Positions 55,787 through 64,000 of a stretch of 64,000 nt of DNA are shown here, in pieces. Within the stretch, counting starts at the first letter, position 1. Each line of letters opens with the position of its first letter. Origin of the DNA: Serinicoccus marinus DSM 15273 (GTDB taxonomy: Bacteria > Actinomycetota > Actinomycetes > Actinomycetales > Dermatophilaceae). The DNA is taken from NCBI RefSeq assembly GCF_008386315.1, contig NZ_CP043808.1:1054001-1118000 (forward strand), read 5' to 3'. The notes below the pieces were generated by a model that saw only the letters and a program-made list of their open reading frames with translations, made no database searches and was not told the origin of the DNA. A program made the translations under genes and the position numbers.

Positions 55787-56488
55787 GTGGAGCCCGAGCC
55801 GACCGTCTGGGACCTTTCGACGGCGGGGGCGGTGCCGGGTGAAGACCTCGTCGGCATCGGTGCCGACCTCGAGCCGGGGACCATCCTCGCCGCCTACCGG
55901 GCCGGGCTCTTCCCGATGGGCCTGGGGGAGGGGGGCGCCGACCCGGTCGGGTGGTGGTCGCCGGACCCGCGCGGGGTGCTGCTCCCCGGCGACCTCCACC
56001 TCAGCCGCTCCGCCCGGCGCTCCCGCCGGTCCTGGGCCGTGACCGTCGACCAGGCCTTCGAGGACGTCGTCGCCGGCTGCGCGGACCCCTCGAGGGACGG
56101 GGGCTGGATCACCGGACAGATCGCGCGGGCCTACGGCCGGCTGCACGACCTCGGGTGGGCCCACTCCGTCGAGGTGTGGGACGAGGGACGGCTCGTGGGC
56201 GGGGTCTACGGGCTGGCGATCGGGCGGCTGTTCGCGGGGGAGTCGATGTTCCACCGGGCGCCCGACGCCTCCAAGGCAGCGCTGGCCGGCCTGGTCGACG
56301 TGCTCGCCGAGGACGGTGAGCCCTGGGTGCTGGACACGCAGTGGCAGACGCCGCACCTGGCTTCCCTGGGGGTCGTCACCGTCCACCGACCCGACTACCT
56401 CCGCCTCGTGCGGGATGCCTCAGCCCGGGAGCTGCCGCGGCGGTGGCGCGGCACACCCCCCTGCGGCGAGGACGGCGGGCAGGCGTGA
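55787..56488 (+). CDS. aat: Leucyl/phenylalanyl-tRNA-protein transferase
   Basis: Adds Leu or Phe from tRNA to N-terminal Lys or Arg of proteins, marking them for ClpS/ClpAP (N-end rule). The core is seen in AYRAGLFPMGLGEGGADPVG, WWSPDPRGVLLP, GWITGQIARAYGRLHDLGWA, HSVEVWDEGRLVGGVYGLAI and LDTQWQTPHLASLGVV. From GTG 55787 the protein is 233 residues, the normal size. The frame is open back to ATG 55667, but that stretch is Gly/Ala filler from a 20-base inverted repeat, so the later start is preferred. Confidence 0.9.
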   Translation: MEPEPTVWDLSTAGAVPGEDLVGIGADLEPGTILAAYRAGLFPMGLGEGGADPVGWWSPDPRGVLLPGDLHLSRSARRSRRSWAVTVDQAFEDVVAGCADPSRDGGWITGQIARAYGRLHDLGWAHSVEVWDEGRLVGGVYGLAIGRLFAGESMFHRAPDASKAALAGLVDVLAEDGEPWVLDTQWQTPHLASLGVVTVHRPDYLRLVRDASARELPRRWRGTPPCGEDGGQA

Positions 56489-56541
56489 GGGTAGAGTGGG
56501 GTCTGTGATGCTCGACGGTCCCAGCAGCAAGAGGTGGCTCA

Positions 56542-57432
56542 GTGCGACGGCGTGAGGACGGGGGCGGGAGCGCCCGATCCCGGACCCGCAGGCTCGGCCT
56601 CGCGCTCGCCGTCACGACGGCGGCGCTGATGCTGTCCGGGTGCGGCGAGGCGGTGACCCGGGGTTACCTGCCCGAGCCCGCCACCGAGGTCGGTGCCGAC
56701 GTGGTCGGGTTCTGGAACGCCACGTGGATCGCGGCCCTGGCGGTGGGTGTCCTGGTGTGGCTGCTCATCCTGTGGGCGGTCTTCGCCTACCGCCGCCGTT
56801 CCGAGGACGAGGTCCCGGTGCAGTTCCGCTATCACGTCCCTTTCGAGATCCTCTACACCGTCGTGCCGATCCTCATGGTCGCGACGATGTTCGGGCAGAC
56901 CGTCACCCTCCAGAACGCCATGCTCGACACCGAGCCCGAGCCCGACGTGGTCGTCAACGTGGTCGGCAAGAAGTGGAGCTGGGACTTCAACTACGTCGAG
57001 GAGCAGGTGTTCGTCACCGGCCAGCAGGCGCGCGAGATCAGCGAGGGCGAGGAGGGCGTGCCGGACACCCTGCCGACCCTCGTGCTCCCGGTCGACAGCC
57101 GGGTCGAGTTCGTGCTCACCTCGCGCGACGTCATCCACTCCTTCTGGGTGGTCAACTTCCTCCAGAAGATGGACATGGTCCCCGGCCGGGTCAACATCTT
57201 CCAGGTGACCACCACCGAGGAGGGCACCTTCGCCGGCAAGTGCGCCGAGCTGTGCGGCGCCTACCACTCGGAGATGCTGTTCCAGGTCGAGGTCGTGTCA
57301 CAGGAGGACTACGACGCCTTCATCGCCGACCTGGAGGAGTCCGGCAACACCGGTCAGCTCGGCCCTGACCTCGACATGTACGAGCTGCAGCAGGACCAGC
57401 AGGGCAAGCTGCCCGAGGGAGTGGAGAACTGA
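56542..57432 (+). CDS. ctaC: Cytochrome c oxidase subunit II
   Basis: 296-residue lipoprotein subunit of the aa3 oxidase, carrying the CuA site. The signal and lipobox read [16 protein letters not shown], with Cys about residue 34 lipidated. Two transmembrane helices follow ([20 protein letters not shown] and [20 protein letters not shown]). The CuA ligands are in HSFWVVNF and [14 protein letters not shown] (two Cys, two His, Glu, Met). It starts at a GTG ([10 protein letters not shown]) behind aagaggtggctca. Its stop overlaps the ctaD ATG by one base. Electrons reach CuA from the diheme QcrC encoded at 63 kb. Confidence 0.96.
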   Translation: MRRREDGGGSARSRTRRLGLALAVTTAALMLSGCGEAVTRGYLPEPATEVGADVVGFWNATWIAALAVGVLVWLLILWAVFAYRRRSEDEVPVQFRYHVPFEILYTVVPILMVATMFGQTVTLQNAMLDTEPEPDVVVNVVGKKWSWDFNYVEEQVFVTGQQAREISEGEEGVPDTLPTLVLPVDSRVEFVLTSRDVIHSFWVVNFLQKMDMVPGRVNIFQVTTTEEGTFAGKCAELCGAYHSEMLFQVEVVSQEDYDAFIADLEESGNTGQLGPDLDMYELQQDQQGKLPEGVEN

Positions 57433-59219
57433 TGGCCATCACGACCGAGCGGCCAGGGACCGCCGCCACTGCTGCCACCGCCGCGAAGCCGCCGGTCGCC
57501 GAGCGCAGCTCCTTCGTCCGCAACGCCGTCCGGGTCCTCACGACCACCGATCACAAGGTCATCGGCAACCTCTACTTCGTCGCGACCATGGTGTGGTTCA
57601 TCCTTGGCGGGCTCATGGCCCTGGTCATCCGCGCCGAGCTCTTCGTTCCCGGGCTGCAGGTCGTGGACAACCCCGAGATCTACAACCAGATGTTCACCAT
57701 GCACGGCACGGTGATGCTGCTGATGTTCGCCACCCCACTGTTCGCGGGCTTCGCCAACGCGCTGGTGCCGCTGCAGATCGGCTCCCCGGACGTGGCCTTC
57801 CCGCGACTCAACATGCTGGCCTTCTGGATGTTCCTCTTCGGCAGCCTCATCGCCGTCGGGGGGTTCCTCACCCCCAGCGGTGCGGCGAGCTTCGGCTGGT
57901 TCGCCTACCAGCCGCTGGCCGGGCCCACGCACAGCCCGGGCCTGGGGGGCGATCTGTGGGTCGTGGGCCTGGCGGTCAGCGGCTTCGCCACGATCTTCGG
58001 CGCCGTCAACTTCATCACGACGATCGTCTGCATGCGGGCACCCGGCATGACGATGTTCCGGGTGCCGTTCTTCACCTGGACGGTTCTGGTGACCTCGATC
58101 CTGGTGCTCGTGGTCTTCCCCGTGCTCGCCGCCGCCTTCTTCGGGATGGCGACGGACCGCATCTTCGGTTGGCACATCTACGACCCCGAGCACGGGGGCG
58201 CCATGCTCTGGCAGCACCTCTTCTGGTTCTTCGGTCACCCCGAGGTCTACATCATCGCGCTGCCGTTCTTCGGGATCATCTCCGAGGTCATCCCGGTCTT
58301 CTCCCGCAAGCCGCTGTTCGGTTACAAGACGCTCGTCATGGCCACCATGGCGATCGCCGCACTGTCGGTCTCGGTGTGGGCCCACCACATGTATGCGACC
58401 GGCGCGGTCCTGCTCGAGTTCTTCGCCATCATGACGATGCTCATCGCCGTCCCGACCGGGGTGAAGTTCTTCAACTGGATCGGCACCATGTGGCGTGGCT
58501 CCATCAAGCTGGACACCCCGATGCTGTGGGCGGTCGGCTTCCTCGTGACCTTCCTCTTCGGTGGTCTGACGGGCGTCATCCTGGCCAGCCCCGCGCTGGA
58601 CTTCCACGTCTCGGACACCTACTTCGTCGTGGCGCACTTCCACTACGTGGTCTTCGGCACCGTCGTCTTCGCGATGTTCGCCGGCTACTACTTCTGGTGG
58701 CCTAAGTTCACCGGCCACATGCTGGACGAGCGGCTGGGCAAGATCCACTTCTGGATGCTCTTCCTCGGCTTCCACGGCACCTTCCTCATCCAGCACTGGC
58801 TGGGTGTCAAGGTCATGCCTCGCCGGTATGCCGACTACCTCCCCGAGGATGGCATCACCTGGATGAACCAGCTGTCGACGATCTCCTCCTTCCTCCTCGC
58901 CGCCTCGATGCTCCCCTTCTTCTACGCGGTGTGGAAGAGCTTCAAGACTCCCAAGGTCACGAGCGACGACCCGTGGGGCTGGGGCATGTCGCTGGAGTGG
59001 GCCACCTCGTGCCCGCCGCCCCGCCACAACTTCGACTCGCTGCCGCGGATCCGCTCCGAGCGTGCCGCCTTCGACCTGCACCACCCGCAGATCGGGACGC
59101 TGGAGTCGCCGGAGCCCGACAAGGGCGTCGCCGAGAAGTTGCTGGGTGGCCCGGACACCGACCCCGACGGGCAGGTCGGCACTGATTCTGGCGGCTACAC
59201 CGGGAAGGAACAGCACTGA
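57432..59219 (+). CDS. ctaD: Cytochrome c oxidase subunit I
   Basis: 595-residue catalytic subunit with 12 predicted membrane helices. Heme and CuB ligands are in [18 protein letters not shown] (low-spin heme His), [17 protein letters not shown] (CuB His and cross-linked Tyr), [10 protein letters not shown] (CuB His pair) and [15 protein letters not shown] (both heme His). The long cytosolic tail ends in a Gly/Asp-rich segment. It overlaps ctaC and ctaF by one base at each end, so the three are made from one mRNA. Confidence 0.97.
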   Translation: MAITTERPGTAATAATAAKPPVAERSSFVRNAVRVLTTTDHKVIGNLYFVATMVWFILGGLMALVIRAELFVPGLQVVDNPEIYNQMFTMHGTVMLLMFATPLFAGFANALVPLQIGSPDVAFPRLNMLAFWMFLFGSLIAVGGFLTPSGAASFGWFAYQPLAGPTHSPGLGGDLWVVGLAVSGFATIFGAVNFITTIVCMRAPGMTMFRVPFFTWTVLVTSILVLVVFPVLAAAFFGMATDRIFGWHIYDPEHGGAMLWQHLFWFFGHPEVYIIALPFFGIISEVIPVFSRKPLFGYKTLVMATMAIAALSVSVWAHHMYATGAVLLEFFAIMTMLIAVPTGVKFFNWIGTMWRGSIKLDTPMLWAVGFLVTFLFGGLTGVILASPALDFHVSDTYFVVAHFHYVVFGTVVFAMFAGYYFWWPKFTGHMLDERLGKIHFWMLFLGFHGTFLIQHWLGVKVMPRRYADYLPEDGITWMNQLSTISSFLLAASMLPFFYAVWKSFKTPKVTSDDPWGWGMSLEWATSCPPPRHNFDSLPRIRSERAAFDLHHPQIGTLESPEPDKGVAEKLLGGPDTDPDGQVGTDSGGYTGKEQH

Positions 59220-59620
59220 TGCGCGCCGAGGTCAAGATCTTCGCCTACCTCGTCCCGTTCTTCGCCCTCATGACCGGGCTGTACGCCTGGTTCACCGAGC
59301 CGAACGAGTGGGTGGGCATCGTCGCCCTGCTGCTGACGACCTTGTTCTCCGCCTTCATCGCGTTCTACCTCTGGGTGACCGGCCGCAAGACCGACCTGCG
59401 CCCGGAGGACGACCTCGAGGGCGAGATCGGGGACCTGTCCGGCGACTACGGCCACTTCGCCCCCTACTCCTGGTGGCCGTTGTGGCTGGGCCTGTCGATC
59501 TCGGCGGTGGCGCTCGGCCTGGCGGTGGGCTGGTGGCTGCTCATCTGTGCGGTGCCGTTCCTGTTCATCTCGATCCTCGGGTGGACGTTCGAGTTCTTCC
59601 GCGGCGAGAAGGCGATCTGA
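59219..59620 (+). CDS. ctaF: Cytochrome c oxidase subunit IV (actinobacterial CtaF)
   Basis: 133-residue membrane subunit specific to actinobacterial aa3 oxidases. Four hydrophobic stretches are seen (about residues 6-25, 32-53, 78-98 and 100-122). A conserved loop between helices 2 and 3, DYGHFAPYSWWPLWLGLS, is the family mark. ATG at 59219 overlaps the ctaD stop (TGATG). It is required for supercomplex stability in related species. Confidence 0.93.
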   Translation: MRAEVKIFAYLVPFFALMTGLYAWFTEPNEWVGIVALLLTTLFSAFIAFYLWVTGRKTDLRPEDDLEGEIGDLSGDYGHFAPYSWWPLWLGLSISAVALGLAVGWWLLICAVPFLFISILGWTFEFFRGEKAI

Positions 59621-59635
59621 CCGGCCGGACGCCGC

Positions 59636-60607
59636 TCAGGGCACGAGGATGAGCTTGCCGGTCGTGCCGCCGCCCTCCAGGTCCTCGTGCGCGCGACGGG
59701 CGTCTGCCAACGGGTAGCGGCCCGAGATCCGCACGTCCAGCTCGCCGTTGGCGATGAGGTGCAGGATGTCGTCGGCGCGAGCGGTGAGCTCGGCGCGGTC
59801 GGCGACGTAGTGCGCGAGGCTGGGGCGGGTCAAGAAGAGCGACCCCTTGTGGTTGAGCACCTGCGGGTCGATCGGGGGGACCGGACCGCTGGCTGCGCCG
59901 AAGAGCACCATCATGCCGCGCGGCCGGAGCAGCTCCAGCCCGGTCTCGAAGGTGTCCTGGCCCACGCCGTCGTAGACGACGTGGACGCCGTCGTCCCCGG
60001 TCACCTGGCGCACCGCGTCCAGCAGGTCGGTCTCGCGGTAGAGGATCACCTCGTCCGCCCCGGCCTGCGTGGCCAGTTCGGCCTTGTCCGGTGAGCCGAC
60101 CGTGCCGATCACGCGCACCCCCGCACGGTGCAGGAGCTGGGTCAGGAGCAGCCCCACCCCGCCGGCGGCAGCCGTGACCAGCGCGGTATGCCCGGGGCCG
60201 GCGGGGAAGGTCGTCCGGGCGAGGTAGTGGGCGGTCAGGCCCTGCAGCATCACGGCCGCGGCGGTCTCCAGCTCCACCTCGACGGGGACGACGACCAACC
60301 GGTCGGCGGCGACCACCGTCTGCTCGGTGTAGCCGGTGCCGGGCGCCATCGCCCAGGCGACGCGGTCGCCGACGGACAGCCCCGAGGTGCCCGGGCCCAG
60401 GGCGTGGACCGTGCCGGCCCCCTCGCTCCCGAGGACGAAGGGCGTCGGGAGCGGGTAGGCGCCGGACCGCTGGTAGATGTCGATGAAGTTGACGCCCGCC
60501 GCGGCGACGTCCACCAGCGCCTGGCCCGGTCCGGGCCCGGGGGTGGGGCAGTCCACCAGGGTCAGGGCCTGCGGCCCACCGGTCTCCTCGACGACGATCG
60601 CGCGCAT
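59636..60607 (-). CDS. Quinone oxidoreductase (zinc-independent MDR family)
   Basis: 323-residue NADPH:quinone reductase-like protein of the medium-chain dehydrogenase/reductase family. AAGVNFIDIYQRSGAYPLP and the NADPH motif VTAAAGGVGLLLTQL are visible, with GSEGAGTVHALGPG before them. It has no zinc-binding cysteine cluster, so it is the QOR type. The likely substrate is a quinone or alpha,beta-unsaturated carbonyl. It starts at an ATG 24 bases from the trpD stop and ends 15 bases from the convergent ctaF. Confidence 0.9.
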   Translation of the reverse strand: MRAIVVEETGGPQALTLVDCPTPGPGPGQALVDVAAAGVNFIDIYQRSGAYPLPTPFVLGSEGAGTVHALGPGTSGLSVGDRVAWAMAPGTGYTEQTVVAADRLVVVPVEVELETAAAVMLQGLTAHYLARTTFPAGPGHTALVTAAAGGVGLLLTQLLHRAGVRVIGTVGSPDKAELATQAGADEVILYRETDLLDAVRQVTGDDGVHVVYDGVGQDTFETGLELLRPRGMMVLFGAASGPVPPIDPQVLNHKGSLFLTRPSLAHYVADRAELTARADDILHLIANGELDVRISGRYPLADARRAHEDLEGGGTTGKLILVP

Positions 60608-60631
60608 GGGTCGGACGCTACCGGAGCCGGG

Positions 60632-61716
60632 TCAGCGCGTCGCGCGCACCCAGCGCTCCACGACCCGGGCCGCGCCGCCGTCGTCCAGGGCGGCGACCGC
60701 GCGGCTCATGCCGTCGACCACTGCTGACCGCAGCTCCGCCTCGGAGCCGGGGTGGGTGCCGGCCTCACCAGCGGCGACCACGGCCAGGGCGGTGCCGGCG
60801 TTGAGCAGGACCGCGTCGCGCACCGGGCCCTGCTCCCCGTCGAAGAGCCGTCGGGCCACCTGCGCGTTGTGCGTGGCGTCGCCGCCGCGCAGGGCCTCCA
60901 GCGGGTGCGCCGCGAGCCCGAGCTCCCGGGGGTCGAGCGACCAGCGCCGGACCGATCCGTCGTCGCCGGCCCACCAGAGGGTGCTCGTCGTGGCGGTGGT
61001 GATCTCGTCCAGCCCGTCGTCGCCGCGGAAGACGACCGCGCGGGTGCCCCGTCCGGCGAAGACCTCGGCCATGAGCGGCGCCATGCGCGGGTCCGCGCAG
61101 CCGACCGCGGCATAGCGTGGCTGGGCCGGGTTCGTCAGCGGGCCGAGGAAGTTGAAGGCGGTGCCGATGCCCAGCTCGCGCCGGACGGCGCCGGCATACC
61201 GCATCGCCGGGTGGAAGGTGAGGGCGAAGCAGAAGGTGATGCCGGCCTCCGCGACGACGTCGCGCACCTGGTCGGGGGTGAGGTCCAGGTCGATCCCGAG
61301 CGCCTCGAGCATGTCCGCGGAGCCGGAGCGCGGCTGGAGGCGGCCCGGTTGCCGTGCTTGACCACGGTCGTCCCGGCGGCCGCCATGACGACGGCGGACA
61401 TCGTCGAGATGTTGACCGTCATCGCACGGTCGCCACCGGTCCCGACGATGTCGACGGTGGGGCCGGGGACCTCGAAGCGGTGGGCGTGCCGCAGCATCAT
61501 GGCCGCCAGTCCGGTCATCTCCTGCGCGGTCTCACCCTTGGCGCGCAGCGCGGTGAGGAAGCCCCCGAGCTGGGCGTCGGTGGCAGACCCGGACATCACC
61601 TGGTCCATGGCCCAGGCCGCCACGTCGGCGGACAGGTCCTGCCTCTGGGTGAGCGCGGTGAGGACGTCCGGCCAGCTCGGGTGCGCCGCGCCGTCCGCCC
61701 CGGCGCCGGAGGTCAC
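60632..61716 (-). pseudogene. trpD: Anthranilate phosphoribosyltransferase, frame interrupted
   Basis: Second tryptophan-pathway step, anthranilate plus PRPP. GTG 61716 starts [16 protein letters not shown], with [40 protein letters not shown] and [19 protein letters not shown]. After NRAASSR the frame changes near 61335-61342 and continues as [35 protein letters not shown] and on to 60632. Restoring one G in cgcgctcc (coding strand) yields SSRGSGSAD, close to the family norm SSxSGSAD, and a continuous protein of about 361 residues. The GTG overlaps the stop of the receiver-like gene (GTGA). Probably intact in the cell. Confidence 0.85.
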
Positions 61717-62128
61717 CGGCGGGCCAGGTCGGCGATCGCCGCGGTCAGCCGGGCCTCGTCGAGCGGTCGCGACAGCACGGCGTCCGCCTGCGACCACGTG
61801 GCGAGCCAGCCGTCGCCCGGCCGTCCGGTGAGCACCAGGACGGGCGGGCAGTCGAAGAGCTCGTTCTTGAGCTGGCGGCACACGCCCATCCCGCCGTAGG
61901 GCTGCGACTCGCCGTCGAGCACCAGCAGGTCGTAGTCCCCGGTCTGCGCCTCCAGGAGGGTGACCTCGGGCGTGGCGCACTCCATCCACCGCTCCACGAC
62001 CACGTCGTCCGCGGGCCGCTCGCCCACGCCGACGCGGACCGCGTCGCGCACGCTGCGGTCGTTGCTGTAGAGCAGGATCGAGACCGAGGTGGTGCCCGTG
62101 GGGTGGAGGGGACCGCAGGAGAACTCAT
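61713..62128 (-). CDS. Response-regulator receiver-like protein, N-terminus interrupted
   Basis: Receiver-fold protein of about 138 residues: [40 protein letters not shown] (the phospho-acceptor Asp position), [17 protein letters not shown] and [20 protein letters not shown]. No output domain. The frame with similarity opens without a start; ATG 62128 ([10 protein letters not shown]) lies one frame over. Adding one C on the coding strand (G-run 62100-62103) joins them. The first Asp pair of receivers reads SND, so phosphorylation is uncertain. Related genes lie between ctaE and trpD in other actinobacteria. It ends with a GTGA overlap into trpD. Confidence 0.75.
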
Positions 62129-62227
62129 GCGGCTGATCCTACCGAGGCCCGCGGACCGGAGGAAGACTGCCCGACGGGGCGGCGGGGTGGTCGCGCGACG
62201 GCGCCCGAAGTCGCCTACCATGGGTAT

Positions 62228-62905
62228 GTGGCGACAACTCCTGCGGCAACCCTGAGCGATGTTGACCGGTTCCATGCGACGGCGCACGGACCGGCCACCC
62301 GGCCCAACATGGTCGCGGTCGGCACCATGGTGTGGCTGGGCAGCGAGATCATGTTCTTCGCCGGCCTCTTCGCGATGTACTTCACCATCCGCTCGGTCTC
62401 GCCCGACCTGTGGGCCGAGCGCACCGAGTACCTCGACGTGACCTTCGCCTCGATCAACACCATGATCCTGGTCATCTCCTCGGTCTGGTGCCAGTTCGGC
62501 GTCTGGAAGGCCGAGCGCGGCATCCCCCACCGCACCGGCAGCATCTTCAAGCTCGGCAACCCGCTGGGGGACACCGGCTGGGGCATGCGCGAGTGGTACG
62601 TCCTCACCTACCTCTTCGGCGCCACCTTCATCGCGGGCCAGGTCTGGGAGTACGCCACGCTCACCAGCGAGGGGCTCACCCCGACCGCCGACCCCTACGG
62701 CTCGGTCTTCTTCATCACCACCGGCTTCCACGGCCTGCACGTCACCGGCGGTCTCCTCGCCTTCCTGCTCATCATCGGGCGCAGCTTCACCGCCAAGCGC
62801 TACACCCACGCCCAGGCCACCGGCGCCGTCGTGACCTCCTACTACTGGCACTTCGTCGACGTCGTCTGGATCGCCCTGTTCGCCGTCATCTACATCCTGC
62901 GGTGA
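62228..62905 (+). CDS. ctaE: Cytochrome c oxidase subunit III
   Basis: 225-residue membrane subunit with five or more helices (VGTMVWLGSEIMFFAGLFAM, TMILVISSVWCQFGVW, WYVLTYLFGATFIAGQVWEY, GFHGLHVTGGLLAFLLIIGR, TSYYWHFVDVVWIALFAVIY). The motif HVTGGLLAFLL and the end WHFVDVVWI are typical. It starts at a GTG in ccatgggtatgtggcg. It opens the ctaE-qcrC-qcrA unit and is divergent from the receiver-like gene, with about 100 bases between. Confidence 0.96.
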   Translation: MATTPAATLSDVDRFHATAHGPATRPNMVAVGTMVWLGSEIMFFAGLFAMYFTIRSVSPDLWAERTEYLDVTFASINTMILVISSVWCQFGVWKAERGIPHRTGSIFKLGNPLGDTGWGMREWYVLTYLFGATFIAGQVWEYATLTSEGLTPTADPYGSVFFITTGFHGLHVTGGLLAFLLIIGRSFTAKRYTHAQATGAVVTSYYWHFVDVVWIALFAVIYILR

Positions 62906-62958
62906 GTGGTATGCCTGACCGCCCCCACCCTGCCCCCTCACCCCGGAAGGACCGCCGC

Positions 62959-63762
62959 GTGAGATCTCTCGCCGCCCGCCGCCGCAGCCCGCTGGCGCTG
63001 CTGGTGCTCATCGTCCTGGCGCTGTCCTTCACCGGCACGGCCTACGCGGCGATGCAGGCGAACGTCCCGCCCGGCACGTCCTCCGAGGAGGCCACCGAGG
63101 AGCAGCTGGAGGAGGGGCGCCAGCTCTTCCTCGGCAACTGCGCCTCCTGCCACGGTGCCAACGCCCAGGGCAACGGCGAGGCCGGCCCGTCGCTGCACGG
63201 CGTGGGTGCGGCCTCCGTCGACTTCCAGGTCGCGACCGGACGCATGCCGCTCCCGGCCCCGGACGTGCAGGCCGAGCGCAACATCTCCCAGGTGCAGTTC
63301 AGCGACGAGGAGATCACCGCGCTCGCGGTCTACATCGACTCCCTCGCCCCCGGGCCGGACGTGCCCGAGGAGCAGTGGCTCGACGCCTCCGAGGGTGACC
63401 CCTCCAACGGCGGCGCGGTCTATCGCACCAACTGCGCCATGTGCCACAACTCCTCCGGGACCGGTGGCGCGCTGACCCGCGGCAAGTACGCCCCGACCCT
63501 CATGGGCGTGGACGAGCAGCACATCTACGAGGCGATGGTCACCGGCCCGCAGTCGATGCCCGTCTTCAACGACCAGAACATCACCCCCGAGGAGAAGCGC
63601 GACGTCATCGCCTTCCTCAAGAGCGTCGAGGAGGGCGCCAACGACCAGGGCGGGCACACGCTCGGCAGCCTCGGCCCGGCCGGCGACGCGCTCTTCGCGT
63701 GGACGATCGGCATCCTGGCCTTCATCGGCGCCGCCGTGTGGCTCGGACGAAAGGCGGCCTGA
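62959..63762 (+). CDS. qcrC: Cytochrome bc1 complex diheme cytochrome c subunit
   Basis: 267-residue diheme cytochrome c (cytochrome cc) of the actinobacterial bcc complex. An N-terminal signal anchor (SPLALLVLIVLALSFTGTAYA) precedes two c-type heme sites, NCASCHGANAQG (about residue 57) and NCAMCHNSSG (about residue 158), and a C-terminal helix (ALFAWTIGILAFIGAAVWLG). It hands electrons directly to the CuA of CtaC, so no soluble cytochrome c is needed. GTG 62959 follows a ggaagg site; an in-frame ATG at 62911 is the alternative. It is followed three bases later by qcrA. Confidence 0.95.
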   Translation: MRSLAARRRSPLALLVLIVLALSFTGTAYAAMQANVPPGTSSEEATEEQLEEGRQLFLGNCASCHGANAQGNGEAGPSLHGVGAASVDFQVATGRMPLPAPDVQAERNISQVQFSDEEITALAVYIDSLAPGPDVPEEQWLDASEGDPSNGGAVYRTNCAMCHNSSGTGGALTRGKYAPTLMGVDEQHIYEAMVTGPQSMPVFNDQNITPEEKRDVIAFLKSVEEGANDQGGHTLGSLGPAGDALFAWTIGILAFIGAAVWLGRKAA

Positions 63763-63765
63763 CCA

Positions 63766-64000
63766 GTGACCGACTCGACGAACTCCCAGCACGGCCGGCC
63801 CGAAGGCAGCACCGCCCCGGCCACCCGCGAGCAGGCCGGCGCCCCGGCGCTGACCGACCGCTTCGAGAACCCCGGGCTGCCGCCGCACGTGCCGCGGCGT
63901 GCCGACGAGGACCCGCGCGCCGCGAAGCGCGCGGAGATCCAGGTCGTCGGGCTGTTCACGATCTCCGCGCTCGCCTCGATCGCCTTCGTGGTCGCCTACT
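63766..64000 (+). CDS. qcrA: Rieske iron-sulfur subunit, N-terminal part (3' end outside the window)
   Basis: First 78 codons of the actinobacterial ubiquinol/menaquinol-cytochrome c reductase Rieske protein. A hydrophilic start (VTDSTNSQHGRPEG) leads to ALTDRFENPGLPPHVPRRAD, a family-specific segment, then the first transmembrane helix (VVGLFTISALASIAFVVAY) just before the edge. The 2Fe-2S domain is not reached. It is named from position after qcrC and this start. Confidence 0.9.
   Translation, partial: MTDSTNSQHGRPEGSTAPATREQAGAPALTDRFENPGLPPHVPRRADEDPRAAKRAEIQVVGLFTISALASIAFVVAY

Overview
This is a very GC-rich (about 70% by eye) stretch of an actinobacterial chromosome with many GTG starts and very short or overlapping gene junctions. 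The order ftsZ-pgeF-yggS-sepF-yggT-wag31 followed by dksA-like/lspA/rluD/dnaE, a type I glutamine synthetase behind a GlnR-type operator, lipA-lipB, and an aa3 oxidase next to a bcc-type qcr cluster fits a member of the Micrococcales. Gene content suggests the Intrasporangiaceae/Ornithinimicrobiaceae area; that placement is inference.

Layout. 1-4.5 kb is the end of the division cluster (FtsZ, SepF, YggT, Wag31/DivIVA). 4.6-6.5 kb holds a DksA/TraR-type protein, the lipoprotein signal peptidase and a pseudouridine synthase. 6.6-9.7 kb encodes a large secreted zinc carboxypeptidase with cell-wall-binding repeats. 10-14.9 kb is the replicative polymerase gene dnaE, interrupted by a 450-residue LAGLIDADG intein. 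14.9-19.4 kb holds a divergent pair: an orphan asparagine-synthetase-like protein and an S9 oligopeptidase. 19.6-24.4 kb is an amine/amino-acid catabolic run (semialdehyde dehydrogenase and two class III aminotransferases), then a HIT protein. 24.5-30.3 kb has a K+ channel, a 1159-residue nuclease-helicase fusion, a methyltransferase and a UbiA prenyltransferase.

30.4-33.1 kb is a decayed accessory segment with lower GC and mixed codon use: an unknown small ORF, the 3' third of a UvrA-like gene, a frame-broken NYN-domain gene and the stump of a tyrosine integrase. It ends at the glnA terminator. 33.1-39.8 kb is the glnA/lipoate block (glnA, DUF4191, lipA, a two-gene ABC exporter, lipB). Then come a Ser/Thr kinase, a TIGR01777 epimerase, the 2-oxoacid dehydrogenase E2 (sucB), leucyl aminopeptidase, gcvT, a HAD phosphatase, a CobU-like protein, an M20 peptidase, a GST, trpS, a glycerate kinase, an A-type Fe-S carrier and aat. 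56.5-64 kb is the respiratory block ctaC-ctaD-ctaF, qor, trpD, a receiver-like protein, ctaE, qcrC and the start of qcrA.

Main points of interest: the DnaE intein; a textbook GlnR operator at glnA; 11-residue repeats in Wag31; a dispersed 7-mer (GTATGCC/GGCATAC) that dictates Tyr-Ala and Ala-Tyr codon choice; an 85-bp tandem repeat beside glnA; and a recurring pattern of one-base frame breaks, mostly losses at G or C runs, in otherwise well-conserved genes. That pattern looks more like sequencing error than gene decay. I found no tRNA, rRNA, CRISPR array or complete insertion sequence.
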